Assembly (NCBI RefSeq): GCF_001466665.1
Contig: NZ_KQ758903.1
Location: 1,051,684-1,115,683, forward strand
Origin: Dehalogenimonas alkenigignens
GTDB lineage: Bacteria; Chloroflexota; Dehalococcoidia; Dehalococcoidales; Dehalococcoidaceae
Reading direction: 5' to 3'
DNA: 64,000 bases
The notes below the pieces were generated by a model that saw only the letters and a list, made by a program, of their open reading frames with translations, had not been told where the DNA came from and did no database searches. The stretch's first letter is position 1, and each line of letters starts with the position of its first letter. A program made the translations under genes and the position numbers. Shown here one piece after another: positions 25,588-34,134 of the stretch.

Positions 25588-25815
25588 AGTTACACTCCCG
25601 CTACTAGAAATTAACATTCTGCGGGGTGATTAGCAATGGTACTTAAGTATATTTAAGCCATACCAATTAGTACTACAGGAATTCTTGGTCCGTCAAGGAC
25701 AATATTATGGATATTTAGATAAAATATTGGTAAACCTATTGAAAACACCATCTGTCGGAGGTACAATCCTAGCACTTCCCCAGCTTGTTCCAATTCGGAA
25801 AAAAGGAGAACCGCG

Positions 25816-26364
25816 ATGAGCAAGGTGTTTTCGGGAGTCTTCGCTGTTTTATTTATTATTTCGATGCTAATGGCCGGAGGCTGCTCCGGTGAGGAAAAAG
25901 CGCTGCTCGCGCAGGAGCGGGACGCCGCGAATTCACAACTGCAGCAGACCCAGGCTGAATTAAACATAGCCTGCGCCGATCTTTCTGCCGTCGAAAACGA
26001 ACTCGCGGCGCTAAAGGCTTCTTTTGAAGCCGCCCAAAAAACAATAGCCGAGTTGCAGGCCAAATCAAGCCCAAGGTATTTTTCGTCACCAATCGAACTA
26101 GCAAACTGGCTGGCCAAGGATCCAGTTTCCGAAGAGCCGGATGCCGTGACATACGGTGCGTGGTATGCCAAAGCGCTCAGGGTGCAGCAGAACGCCGCTG
26201 CTGACGGATTCCTTGTTTCGGTGCAATATCATTATTGCGACGAACGCCATATTATTGAATACATCGCTTGCTTGACCGTGGTTAATGGATATATGTTCAT
26301 GTGGAACCCTGAGACCGATGATGTCGAATTGGATCCGCTCTGGGGCACCAGTAAAGTAATTTAA
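25816..26364 (+). CDS. Lipoprotein with coiled-coil segment
   Basis: A 182-residue probable lipoprotein. A hydrophobic signal ends in the lipobox MAGGC (Cys23). Residues 25-85 form a heptad-rich coiled coil (LLAQERDAANSQLQQTQAEL). A small globular domain of about 95 residues follows with several Trp/Tyr residues and two cysteines (YHYCDE, IACLTV). AAAAGGAG lies upstream of the ATG. No family was recognised for the globular part. It converges with the ferredoxin-domain gene, stop codons five bases apart. Confidence 0.65.
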   Translation: MSKVFSGVFAVLFIISMLMAGGCSGEEKALLAQERDAANSQLQQTQAELNIACADLSAVENELAALKASFEAAQKTIAELQAKSSPRYFSSPIELANWLAKDPVSEEPDAVTYGAWYAKALRVQQNAAADGFLVSVQYHYCDERHIIEYIACLTVVNGYMFMWNPETDDVELDPLWGTSKVI

Positions 26365-26368
26365 ATGC

Positions 26369-27220
26369 TCACCACAGCCCCGCCGCCGCGGGTATTGCCG
26401 CGCGGCTGACCAGTTTGATGGCGCCGGACGGGCAGGCTGCCCTGCAGACACCGCAGCCGTAGCAATTGCGTGTATTTACTTTCGTCATCGCTGAAGTGCG
26501 GCTGTATTCAAGCGCGCCGAAGTGGCAGACGCTGAAGCAGTCACGGCACCCGGTACAGGATTCCTCATCAATGGTCGCGGAGTATTCAGCCCGGAACATC
26601 ACCTTCGTGCTTAGATTCAGGCTGATGTTGAGCGCCTGGCAATCGGCGCGGTCGCAGTTGCAGATGCCGCCGATAAACGGCGTCTGGAAAGTCCAGATGG
26701 TATGACACAAGCCTTCGTCATCGTGCCGGGTTATCGCGGCTAGCGCCTCTTTCGGAGACAGGACTTCAAATCCGGAGGTATCCGGCCCGTTAAGGAAAGT
26801 TCCATCGAGTTCCGACAGGATCTCAAGGATCCTGCCCCCGCCGGGGGCCATTGATAAACCGTAACAGTACCGGGCTTCGGTTTTAAGCTTCGAATAGCGG
26901 CAGATGCAGGCTAATCGAACCACCGATGTTGTCATGTTCAACACTTCGGCTACATCTTCTATCGGCAGCACCTGACCAAAATGACTCGATTTTTGGCGTC
27001 CGGAAAGAACCGGCCGGATGATGTTTTTAACCAGTGCCGGTGTTTTGTCGAGAGCAGCCAGCCGCTCGGCGCCGGAAGCAATGCCTTCGGGGTGCCGGAA
27101 AAATTCTTCTATATAACGGCGCCGCTTGAGATCGGCCAGCAGCTCTTCGGAATAGTTTTCAGCCCTGAGATACCACTTTTTCCCTTCACCGTGCTGATGG
27201 CAGAACTGGCACATAGGCAA
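26369..27220 (-). CDS. 4Fe-4S ferredoxin-domain protein with extra cysteine clusters
   Basis: A 283-residue predicted iron-sulfur protein. The C-terminal 70 residues hold two 4Fe-4S motifs (CTGCRDCFSVC and CYGCGVCRAAC, each followed by a Pro or hydrophobic residue). The N-terminus starts MCQFCHQHG. Two more cysteine groups lie in the middle (ACICRYSKLKTEARYC, GICNCDRADC). The middle also has a helical DVAEVLNMTTSVVRLA stretch resembling a small helix-turn-helix. No transmembrane helix or signal is visible, so it is probably cytoplasmic. It may link electron transfer to sensing; the exact role is unknown. It is divergent from the peptide ABC operon. Confidence 0.75.
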   Translation of the reverse strand: MPMCQFCHQHGEGKKWYLRAENYSEELLADLKRRRYIEEFFRHPEGIASGAERLAALDKTPALVKNIIRPVLSGRQKSSHFGQVLPIEDVAEVLNMTTSVVRLACICRYSKLKTEARYCYGLSMAPGGGRILEILSELDGTFLNGPDTSGFEVLSPKEALAAITRHDDEGLCHTIWTFQTPFIGGICNCDRADCQALNISLNLSTKVMFRAEYSATIDEESCTGCRDCFSVCHFGALEYSRTSAMTKVNTRNCYGCGVCRAACPSGAIKLVSRAAIPAAAGLW

Positions 27221-27274
27221 ACTGTAGAGTAATGGCCAGGTTTGGTCAAGGCCGATCCAATTACTTCAGCTATA

Positions 27275-27302
27275 TTGACATATCAGAAAAGAAAGATATA
27301 AT
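27275..27302 (+). promoter_or_regulatory. Promoter of the peptide ABC operon
   Basis: TTGACA (27275-27280), a 16-base spacer, and TATAAT (27297-27302), 65 bases before the start of the binding-protein gene. Confidence 0.85.
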
Positions 27303-27367
27303 AGTTCTTATTCTTATTGGACAGTGAGCCACCTGTCCGAATTCTAAAAATTGTGAAGGAGGTAGTC

Positions 27368-29038
27368 ATGGATCCAACCCGTATCTCGAGGCGTGATTTC
27401 ACCAAACGGATGGCAGTCGTTGGCAGCGGCATCATGGTGTTCGGGGTAATGAGCGCCTGCGACAACGACGAACCAGCTCAGACCACAACTCCAACGGCAA
27501 CCCTCCAACCGCTACCTGCATTGAAATTCCAATTCTCGGACACTGCGGGCAACCGGACCATAGCCCAATACCTTCAAGGCCAGATGTCTCAGAATATGGG
27601 GATCAATATCACTCTGGAGCCAATGGAGTCGGCCGCTTTCCAGAAATTTGTTAACGAGGAGAACCATACCTGGGCATGGTTTGGCTGGGGAGCCGATTAT
27701 CCCGATCCTGAGAACTTCCTGGATTCCGTGTTCATGACCAAGGCCGGTAACAATCACACCCTTTATTCCAATCCTCAATTTGATACCCTTATGACCAACG
27801 CGTTGAAAGAACTGAACAACACCACTCGCCTCCAGATGATTGACCAGGCTCATCGTATGGTGGTCGAAGACATGCCGATGGTTTTCATGTTCAACCGCGA
27901 GCGCTTCAACCTGGTCAAACCAGCCCTCAGACCCACCCTCAAGCCCACCGGCCAGGATGGCCAGATAATGGGCGACCGCTTCTTCCGGCAGGTCAGCATG
28001 CCCAATAACATTCTGCGGGTCAACAGCAGCGGCGATCCCCCTACCCTCGATACCAACGCCGCCTCATGGGCAAGCAGCCTTTCCTGCCTGTATCAGATCT
28101 ATGACGGCCTGTTTACCTTCGACCAGAACCTCAACGTTCAGGCGATGGTAGCCAGTGAGATCCCGACCACGGCCAACGGCGGCATTTCCGCTGACGGTAA
28201 AACCTACACCTTCAAATTGAAGTCAAACGTTACTTGGAGCGACGGCAAACCTGTTACTGCTCAGGACTTCGAGTACAGTATCAAACGCATGCTGGCACCT
28301 GCCACCGCTGCGGAATACTCGTTCCTCTATCTCGCTATCGCTGGCGCCGAGGCATATAACGCCGGTACTGGTCAGGAGAGCGCTGTTGGTGTGAAAGCCC
28401 TCAACGCGACTACTCTGGAGATTAAGTTGGCTCAACCGCAGCCGACCTTCATTTCCAGGATGGCGTTGTGGCCGTGTTACCCGGTGCGCAAAGACATTGT
28501 TGATGCCAAGGGCGCCGACGCCTTCCTGCCGCCCAACTTGATCGGCAACGGTCCTTTCATGTTGACAGAATGGGTACCGTTGGACCACATGACCTTCAAA
28601 GTTAACCCGAACTACTGGGGCACTAAGCCTACTTTAACCGAGATTCGATTCCGCAATATTCCGGATCCCCAGGCGTCGCTGGCGGCATACCAGAATAATG
28701 AACTGGATATGTCCGGTGTTCCGGTCGGCACCGAAAAAGCCACCATGGCCGACGCTACTCTGGGAGCTCAGGTCTTCCGCAACGCTGATCTGGTGACCTT
28801 CGGCTTCCAGTTCAACGTCAAGAAAGCCCCGTTTGACAACAAGAAGGTACGCCAGGCTATCTCCTGCGCCATTGACCGCGACACCTTTATCAACAACGTC
28901 AGAGGCGGGGTCGGTCGCGCTACCACTTCGTGGATACCTCCGGGAATGCCGGGCTTCGACGCCAATATCGGCGCCGACTACAAGTTCAACGTTGCCAAGG
29001 CTAAGCAGTTGCTGGCCGAGGGCGGTTATAAAGTCTAG
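27368..29038 (+). CDS. Peptide ABC transporter binding lipoprotein, apparently circularly permuted
   Basis: A family 5 (DppA/OppA) solute-binding protein, 556 residues. The ATG at 27368 follows AAGGAGGTAG. A Tat signal (SRRDFTKR) with lipobox ending at Cys31 is followed by a Thr/Pro linker. Residues about 48-215 then read like the usual C-terminal third of this family (FGWGADYPDPENFLDSVF, VVEDMPMVFMFNRE). Residues about 218-556 read like the usual N-terminal two thirds (ILRVNSSGDPPTLDTN, YTFKLKSNVTWSDGKPVTAQDF) and end at AKQLLAEGGYKV, exactly where the C-terminal third normally begins. The total length is that of a complete protein in permuted order. It heads the ABC operon; substrates are probably peptides. 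Confidence 0.85.
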   Translation: MDPTRISRRDFTKRMAVVGSGIMVFGVMSACDNDEPAQTTTPTATLQPLPALKFQFSDTAGNRTIAQYLQGQMSQNMGINITLEPMESAAFQKFVNEENHTWAWFGWGADYPDPENFLDSVFMTKAGNNHTLYSNPQFDTLMTNALKELNNTTRLQMIDQAHRMVVEDMPMVFMFNRERFNLVKPALRPTLKPTGQDGQIMGDRFFRQVSMPNNILRVNSSGDPPTLDTNAASWASSLSCLYQIYDGLFTFDQNLNVQAMVASEIPTTANGGISADGKTYTFKLKSNVTWSDGKPVTAQDFEYSIKRMLAPATAAEYSFLYLAIAGAEAYNAGTGQESAVGVKALNATTLEIKLAQPQPTFISRMALWPCYPVRKDIVDAKGADAFLPPNLIGNGPFMLTEWVPLDHMTFKVNPNYWGTKPTLTEIRFRNIPDPQASLAAYQNNELDMSGVPVGTEKATMADATLGAQVFRNADLVTFGFQFNVKKAPFDNKKVRQAISCAIDRDTFINNVRGGVGRATTSWIPPGMPGFDANIGADYKFNVAKAKQLLAEGGYKV

Positions 29039-29077
29039 AATAAGTCGCTATTGTTGGAAAAATTCTGGCAGTGACGG

Positions 29078-29114
29078 GAGCAAGGGATTGGGGACTTCCA
29101 ATCCCTTGCTCTTT
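29078..29114 (+). terminator. Intra-operon terminator or attenuator after the binding-protein gene
   Basis: A perfect 14-bp stem (29078-29091 with 29098-29111) with a six-base loop and a short T run. It separates the binding-protein gene from the permeases and probably keeps the binding protein in excess. Confidence 0.8.
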
Positions 29115-29128
29115 ATGAATTGAGGTAA

Positions 29129-30046
29129 ATGGGAAAATATATCCTCCGCCGGCTGTTGTGGATGATGCTCACCCTCTTCGTGGTGGCTTTCATAACTTTT
29201 GTCCTGATGCACCTGGTGCCCGGCGGCCCCTGGGACCGCGAGAAAGAACTGCCTGCGCAGGTTATCGAAAACCTGAACCAAAAATACGGTCTTGATAAAC
29301 CGCTTTTCGTTCAATTCGGCAGTTATATTTGGAATGCCTTGAACGGCGATCTGGGAATCTCATATATTTACCAGGATCGGGGTGTGACAGAAATTATCCT
29401 TGGCGGATTGCCGGTAACCGCCACTCTTGGCCTGGTGGCATTTGCGCTGGCGATTGTGCTTGGCGTATCGCTGGGAGTTGCCGCGGCGTTAAAACAGAAT
29501 TCGGTTATAGACTATTTTTCAGTAGCTTATGCCACAGTTTTTGCCAGCGTGCCCGCTTTTGTGCTAGGTATTTTCTTAATGTACACCCTGGCGGTCCAGT
29601 TCCACTGGTTCCCAACGGGTGGGTGGGGTACTTTACAACATATAGTTATGCCTGCGATCGCCCTGGCGGCACTACCTGCCGCTTATACCGCCCGCATCAC
29701 CCGGGCTTCTATGCTTGAAGTTATCAGGCAAGATTACGTTCGCACAGCAAGAGCTAAAGGTTTATCTGAGCGAGTTGTATTATGGCGGCACATCAGCCGC
29801 AACGCTCTTATCCCGGTGGTCACTGTAGCTGGACCCGAGTTGGCGGCCCTCGTTTCAGGATCATTCATCATTGAGACTCTGTTCTCGGTACCAGGCATCG
29901 GCCGGCTGTTTGTTCAGGGTGTTTTCCAGCGAGACTACGGACTTATCATGGGCGCCATCTTGTTTTATGCTTTCATTATCGCTATCGTCAACCTGGTAGT
30001 TGATATTGTTTATGCCATGATCGACCCGAGGATACGCTATGACTGA
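29129..30046 (+). CDS. Peptide ABC transporter permease, DppB type
   Basis: A 305-residue inner-membrane permease. The N-terminus YILRRLLWMMLTLFVVAFITF is typical of DppB/OppB. Six hydrophobic helices are visible, and the EAA-loop region reads DYVRTARAKGLSERVVLWRH before the C-terminal helices. GAGGT precedes the ATG. The stop overlaps the start of the second permease gene by eight bases. It should pair with the DppC-type subunit, whose gene here carries a stop codon. Confidence 0.93.
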   Translation: MGKYILRRLLWMMLTLFVVAFITFVLMHLVPGGPWDREKELPAQVIENLNQKYGLDKPLFVQFGSYIWNALNGDLGISYIYQDRGVTEIILGGLPVTATLGLVAFALAIVLGVSLGVAAALKQNSVIDYFSVAYATVFASVPAFVLGIFLMYTLAVQFHWFPTGGWGTLQHIVMPAIALAALPAAYTARITRASMLEVIRQDYVRTARAKGLSERVVLWRHISRNALIPVVTVAGPELAALVSGSFIIETLFSVPGIGRLFVQGVFQRDYGLIMGAILFYAFIIAIVNLVVDIVYAMIDPRIRYD

Positions 30047-30968
30047 AGCGGCTGCCGAATTCATACCTGCCTCAACCAAAACGAACGTGTCGGCTCGTCC
30101 GCACCACACCTTGTGGGGTGACGCCTGGATACGGCTTCGGCGCAATAAGCTCGCCGTTGTCGGCGGCATCATTATTATCATCATTGCTCTGGCGGCGGTG
30201 CTCGCCCCCTGGATTACCGAATATGATTTTGCCTTCCAGGATTATAGCGCAATACTCTAGCCTCCAAGCGCTGAGCACTGGTTCGGCACTGACGAACTGG
30301 GACGCGATGTCTTCGCCAGGATGATCTACGGCGCGAGAACTTCCCTGGCCGTGGGTTTGTTTACTCAGTTCATTGTTATTTTTGTTGGCTTGCCAATCGG
30401 CGCTTTCGCCGGTTTTATCGGCGGGAGGGTGGACAACCTTCTGATGCGGTTCGTCGATGTGATGTACGCCTTCCCTGACATACTCCTCATCATCCTGCTC
30501 TCCGCCGTCATGCGGGAAACAGACTTCGCTCGTTTTGGCGGCGGCATATTCGTTATCTTCCTCGCCATCGGATTGGTAAACTGGGTGGGGATTTCTCGAC
30601 TGATTCGCGGACAGATACTCTCGTTGAAACAGCGTGATTTCGTCACCGCCGCCCGCGCTATGGGAGGAGGTAGCCGCTACATCACCTTCCGGCACTTACT
30701 GCCCAATGCCTTGGGGCCGATAATTGTCGCTGTGACTTTCGGTGTGCCAAGAGCCATTTTCGCCGAGGCAGCGTTGTCGTATATCGGAATCGGTATTCGA
30801 CCACCAACCCCGAGCTGGGGCGCTATGATACGTGACGGATTCAACGTGATGAACGCTTATCCTCACTTAGTCATTATTCCTGCCATCGCTATTGCCGTAC
30901 TTATGCTAGCTTTCACCTTCCTCGGTGATGGTCTACGCGACGCGCTGGACCCGAGGCTGAGACGTTAA
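30039..30968 (+). pseudogene. Peptide ABC permease, DppC type, interrupted by in-frame TAG
   Basis: Bases 30039-30968 are one continuous reading frame for a DppC/OppC permease except for TAG at 30258-30260 (codon 74). Before it are the N-terminal cytoplasmic tail and first membrane helix, ending at YSAIL. After it the frame continues with PPSAEHWFGTDELGRDVFAR, the highly conserved DppC signature, then the remaining helices and the EAA loop (AARAMGGGSRYITFRHLLPNA). The lost codon was probably CAG (Gln). A start at ATG 30321 would skip the GTDELGRDV motif and has no clear ribosome site. Either a recent nonsense mutation, read-through, or a sequencing error. Confidence 0.85.
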
Positions 30969-30969
30969 A

Positions 30970-31971
30970 ATGTCCCTATTGAACGTTCAGCACCTGACCA
31001 CGGAGTTTCACACTCAGGACGGCATTGTACATGCCGTAAATGATGTGTCTTTTTCGGTCAACCGGGGCGAACTCGTGGCGCTCGTTGGTGAAAGCGGCTG
31101 TGGCAAAACCGTTAGTTCGCTGTCCATCATGCGCCTGATTCCAGAACCGCCGGGTAAAATTACCAGCGGCAGCATTCTTTTTGAAGGCAAAGATCTTCTA
31201 AAGCTGACCAAGGATGAAATGCGCCGGGTGCGCGGCTCCAAGATTTCAATGATTTTCCAGGAGCCGATGACTTCATTGAACCCCGTTTTAACCATAGGAC
31301 GGCAGCTCACCGAGGCGTTGATACTGCACAAAGGCATGGATAAAAAAGCCGCCGAAGCTGAAGCGGTCGACCTGCTGAACAAAGTAGGCATTCCGCAGGC
31401 GGAGAAGCGAATCAAGAGTTACCCGCACCATTTTTCCGGCGGTATGCGCCAGCGGGTAATGATAGCCATGGCTATTTCATGCCAGCCGAAACTGGTGATT
31501 GCCGACGAGCCAACCACCGCGGTGGACGTTACTATCCAGGCGCAGCTTCTTGAATTACTGAAAAGTATTATCCGCGATCTCAACAGTTCGCTTATCCTGA
31601 TCACTCACAACCTTGGGGTAGTCGCCCGCTATGCCCATCGTGTATATGTAATGTATGCCGGACGGGTTGTAGAACATGGCACCGCTGCCGAAATCTTTCA
31701 CAATCCTCTCCATCCTTACACCGCAGGTTTGTTGGGTTCAGTACCCAGGTTGGATGAACCCCGGAAACTCCGCCTGCGTTCCATCGAAGGGCAGCCGCCC
31801 GACCTAATTAGTCCGCCGAAAGGTTGTGCCTTTGCCGCCCGATGCGCTTACCGGCGCGAAGGCCGCTGTGAAACCCTTGAGTTCGAGATGGTGGAAGCAA
31901 TCCCAGGGCATTTCACCAGTTGTCTGGTAGCTTTTGAGGGAGAAACGCCTTGGCGCAAGACAATGTCCTAG
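30970..31971 (+). CDS. Peptide ABC transporter ATP-binding protein, DppD type
   Basis: A 333-residue ATPase. Walker [10 protein letters not shown]-loop [11 protein letters not shown], signature FSGGMRQR, Walker [13 protein letters not shown] and the His switch ITHNLG are all intact. The C-terminal oligopeptide-transporter extension has cysteines in [13 protein letters not shown]...GRCE and a later SCLV, as in family members that bind an iron-sulfur cluster. It starts one base after the DppC frame ends and overlaps the next gene by 22 bases. Confidence 0.93.
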   Translation: MSLLNVQHLTTEFHTQDGIVHAVNDVSFSVNRGELVALVGESGCGKTVSSLSIMRLIPEPPGKITSGSILFEGKDLLKLTKDEMRRVRGSKISMIFQEPMTSLNPVLTIGRQLTEALILHKGMDKKAAEAEAVDLLNKVGIPQAEKRIKSYPHHFSGGMRQRVMIAMAISCQPKLVIADEPTTAVDVTIQAQLLELLKSIIRDLNSSLILITHNLGVVARYAHRVYVMYAGRVVEHGTAAEIFHNPLHPYTAGLLGSVPRLDEPRKLRLRSIEGQPPDLISPPKGCAFAARCAYRREGRCETLEFEMVEAIPGHFTSCLVAFEGETPWRKTMS

Positions 31972-32942
31972 TCGAAGTAACCGGACTGACTAAGTATTTT
32001 CCGATCGCCTCAGGTGGGCTGTTCCGCAAAAAGGTGACCGAGCTGAAGGCTGTTGATGGGGTGACCTTCGCTGTACACCAGGGAGAGACGCTGGGACTTG
32101 TCGGCGAATCCGGCTCCGGCAAGACTACGGTCGGCAAATGTGTCCTGCAACTTCATCGGCCAACCTCCGGCGAGGTCATCTTCAAAGGACATGATTTGGC
32201 CTCTTTATCAGAAAAGCAGCTGCGGGCGTATCGTCCCAAGCTTCAGGTCATTTTTCAGGACCCTTACGAATCGTTGAACCCCCGTTTCACCGCCTACGAT
32301 ATCATCTCCGAACCGATGAAACTTCACGGGGCTACCCGTACCGAATGCCGGGAGAGGGTGGCGGAACTGTTGAACATCGTCGGTCTGGCGCCTTATATGG
32401 CCGAACGCTATCCTCACGAGTTCTCCGGCGGCCAGCGGCAAAGGTTAGGAGTGGCTAGGGCTCTGGCGCTGCAACCGGAATTTATCGTATGTGACGAACC
32501 TTTGTCAGCTCTCGATGTTTCCATTCAGGCTCAGGTACTTAATTTGCTGGATGACTTGCAGCGGCAGTTCGGCGTGGCCTACCTTTTCATTTCACATGAC
32601 CTGTCGGTGGTGCGCCACATCTCCCATCGGGTGGCGGTGATGTACCTGGGTAAAATTATGGAGATTGCCCCGCGCGATACCTTATATGAAAAACCTCTAC
32701 ACCCTTATACTCAAGCGCTTTTATCAGCAGTGCCGGTCCCAGACCCCAGGGTGGAAGCTAAACGGCAAGTCATCCTGCTGCCTGGAGAGCCGCCGTCCCC
32801 GTTGAATCCTCCATCCGGCTGCGTTTTTCATCCCCGATGTCCCAAAGCCTTCGAGGCTTGTTCATCGGTCGTGCCGCTTTTGAACGATGATAGAGATGCG
32901 CATTTTGTAGCCTGCCTTTTGTATAAGTCCTCCTGGCCGTAG
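31950..32942 (+). CDS. Peptide ABC transporter ATP-binding protein, DppF type
   Basis: A 330-residue second ATPase of the transporter. Walker [11 protein letters not shown]-loop [11 protein letters not shown], signature FSGGQRQR, Walker [13 protein letters not shown] and His switch ISHDLS are present. The C-terminal extension has [18 protein letters not shown]. The probable TTG start at 31950 lies behind GGGAG inside the preceding gene. Last gene of the operon. Confidence 0.93.
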   Translation: MAQDNVLVEVTGLTKYFPIASGGLFRKKVTELKAVDGVTFAVHQGETLGLVGESGSGKTTVGKCVLQLHRPTSGEVIFKGHDLASLSEKQLRAYRPKLQVIFQDPYESLNPRFTAYDIISEPMKLHGATRTECRERVAELLNIVGLAPYMAERYPHEFSGGQRQRLGVARALALQPEFIVCDEPLSALDVSIQAQVLNLLDDLQRQFGVAYLFISHDLSVVRHISHRVAVMYLGKIMEIAPRDTLYEKPLHPYTQALLSAVPVPDPRVEAKRQVILLPGEPPSPLNPPSGCVFHPRCPKAFEACSSVVPLLNDDRDAHFVACLLYKSSWP

Positions 32943-32974
32943 CGCCGTCATTAACAGAAAGATCCAAGTCGGGG

Positions 32975-33163
32975 TTAGAGCTTATTCTTTATCTTGGCGA
33001 TGAGGCTGGACATTCCCGGCACTTTTCCCGAGAAGACCACCTTCTCGTCGGTTTCAATGGCCAGGGTCATTAGTACCGGGTAGGTCATAATCTCGTTTAC
33101 GAACTTGACCCTCTTCAATTTGGCTGGAATCTGTGGTCGTGTTATTCTTTGGCTATATGCCAA
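32975..33163 (-). pseudogene. Fragment of a small thioredoxin-like protein
   Basis: The last 40 residues of this frame (VNEIMTYPVLMT, then KVVFSGKVPG) match the C-terminal half of small redox-active disulfide (TIGR00412-type) thioredoxins. The N-terminal half with the CxxC active site is missing; the upstream sequence instead runs into the start of the divergent acyltransferase gene. The cis-Pro of TPAL is also changed (TLAI). Best read as a decayed remnant. Confidence 0.45.
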
Positions 33164-34134
33164 TCTCCGTCACGCCGCTCACTATCGAAGACCTCAAGGC
33201 CAAATGGCCTAGCTACCAACAGTCTCTCCAGTCTCCATTTCCTTTTGTCATGCCGCAATGGCTGGAAGCCTGGTGGGCAAACTTCGGCAGGAATGACGGA
33301 CTCCGGTTATTTTCAGTCGAAAGCGACGGACAGCCAATCGGGATTGCTCCTCTCAGGGTCCGCGAGGGAGTCGCCCGCTTCATCGGCAGCGCCGATGTCT
33401 GTGACTATCTTGACTTCATCGTAAAACCCGGCGCTGAATCCAGTTTCTTCGCCGCCGTCATCAACGACCTGAAGGCTGGGGAAGTCAAAATGCTGGAACT
33501 GGAATCGCTGCGTCCGGACTCGATGGTAATAAGACATTTACTGCCAGCGGTCCGATCCATTGGCTTCGCGATCGAAACGACGGATACCGACGTAACCCTG
33601 GAAATGCCGCTGCCCAAAACTTGGGATGAGTACCTGGCAGGACTGTCCACCCATCAGCGACACGAGATCGGACGTAAAGGGAGACGATTGGTCGAGGCCG
33701 GCGACATAACATTTGACATAAAGCCACCTGAAAACGTGGAATCTGAACTTTCGACGCTCGTTCAACTGCTACGCATAAGCCGGGCTGATAAAGCCGAGTT
33801 CATGACCACGCAGATGGAACTGTTTTTTAGGCAATTAGCGGCAGCCATGCATGAGGCAGGATTGTTGCGCTTCGGCCGCCTTAGCCTCAACGGAGTAGCG
33901 GTAGCCAGCATTATGTGTTTCGACTATAATGGAACACGATACCTTTATAACAGCGGTTACCAACCGCAATACTCATCTCTTTCGGTAGGGCTGTTGTCCA
34001 AGGTGTATTCAATAAAAGATGCTATCGAGCAAGAATTGACTATATACGATTACCTGAAGGGTGCCGAGGTCTACAAGTACCATCTGGGCGGTGTCGAGTT
34101 GCCCATTACTAGCGCCATAATCAGGATTGTATGA
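33157..34134 (+). CDS. FemAB/CelD-like GNAT-fold acyltransferase
   Basis: A 325-residue protein of the CelD/FemAB-like acetyltransferase group. The N-terminal half starts with substrate-recognition features (FVMPQWLEAWWANFG, then SVESDGQPIGIAPLRV). The second half carries the GNAT-like core (HRHEIGRKGRR-like stretch STHQRHEIGRKGRRLV, FFRQLAAAMHEAGLLRFGRL, YLYNSGYQPQYSSLSVGLLS). ATG 33157 was chosen; no ribosome site is visible and an upstream GTG also exists. The stop overlaps the ATG of the MshA-like gene (ATGA), so the two are coupled. It probably transfers an acyl or aminoacyl group onto the sugar product of its neighbours. Confidence 0.75.
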   Translation: MPISVTPLTIEDLKAKWPSYQQSLQSPFPFVMPQWLEAWWANFGRNDGLRLFSVESDGQPIGIAPLRVREGVARFIGSADVCDYLDFIVKPGAESSFFAAVINDLKAGEVKMLELESLRPDSMVIRHLLPAVRSIGFAIETTDTDVTLEMPLPKTWDEYLAGLSTHQRHEIGRKGRRLVEAGDITFDIKPPENVESELSTLVQLLRISRADKAEFMTTQMELFFRQLAAAMHEAGLLRFGRLSLNGVAVASIMCFDYNGTRYLYNSGYQPQYSSLSVGLLSKVYSIKDAIEQELTIYDYLKGAEVYKYHLGGVELPITSAIIRIV

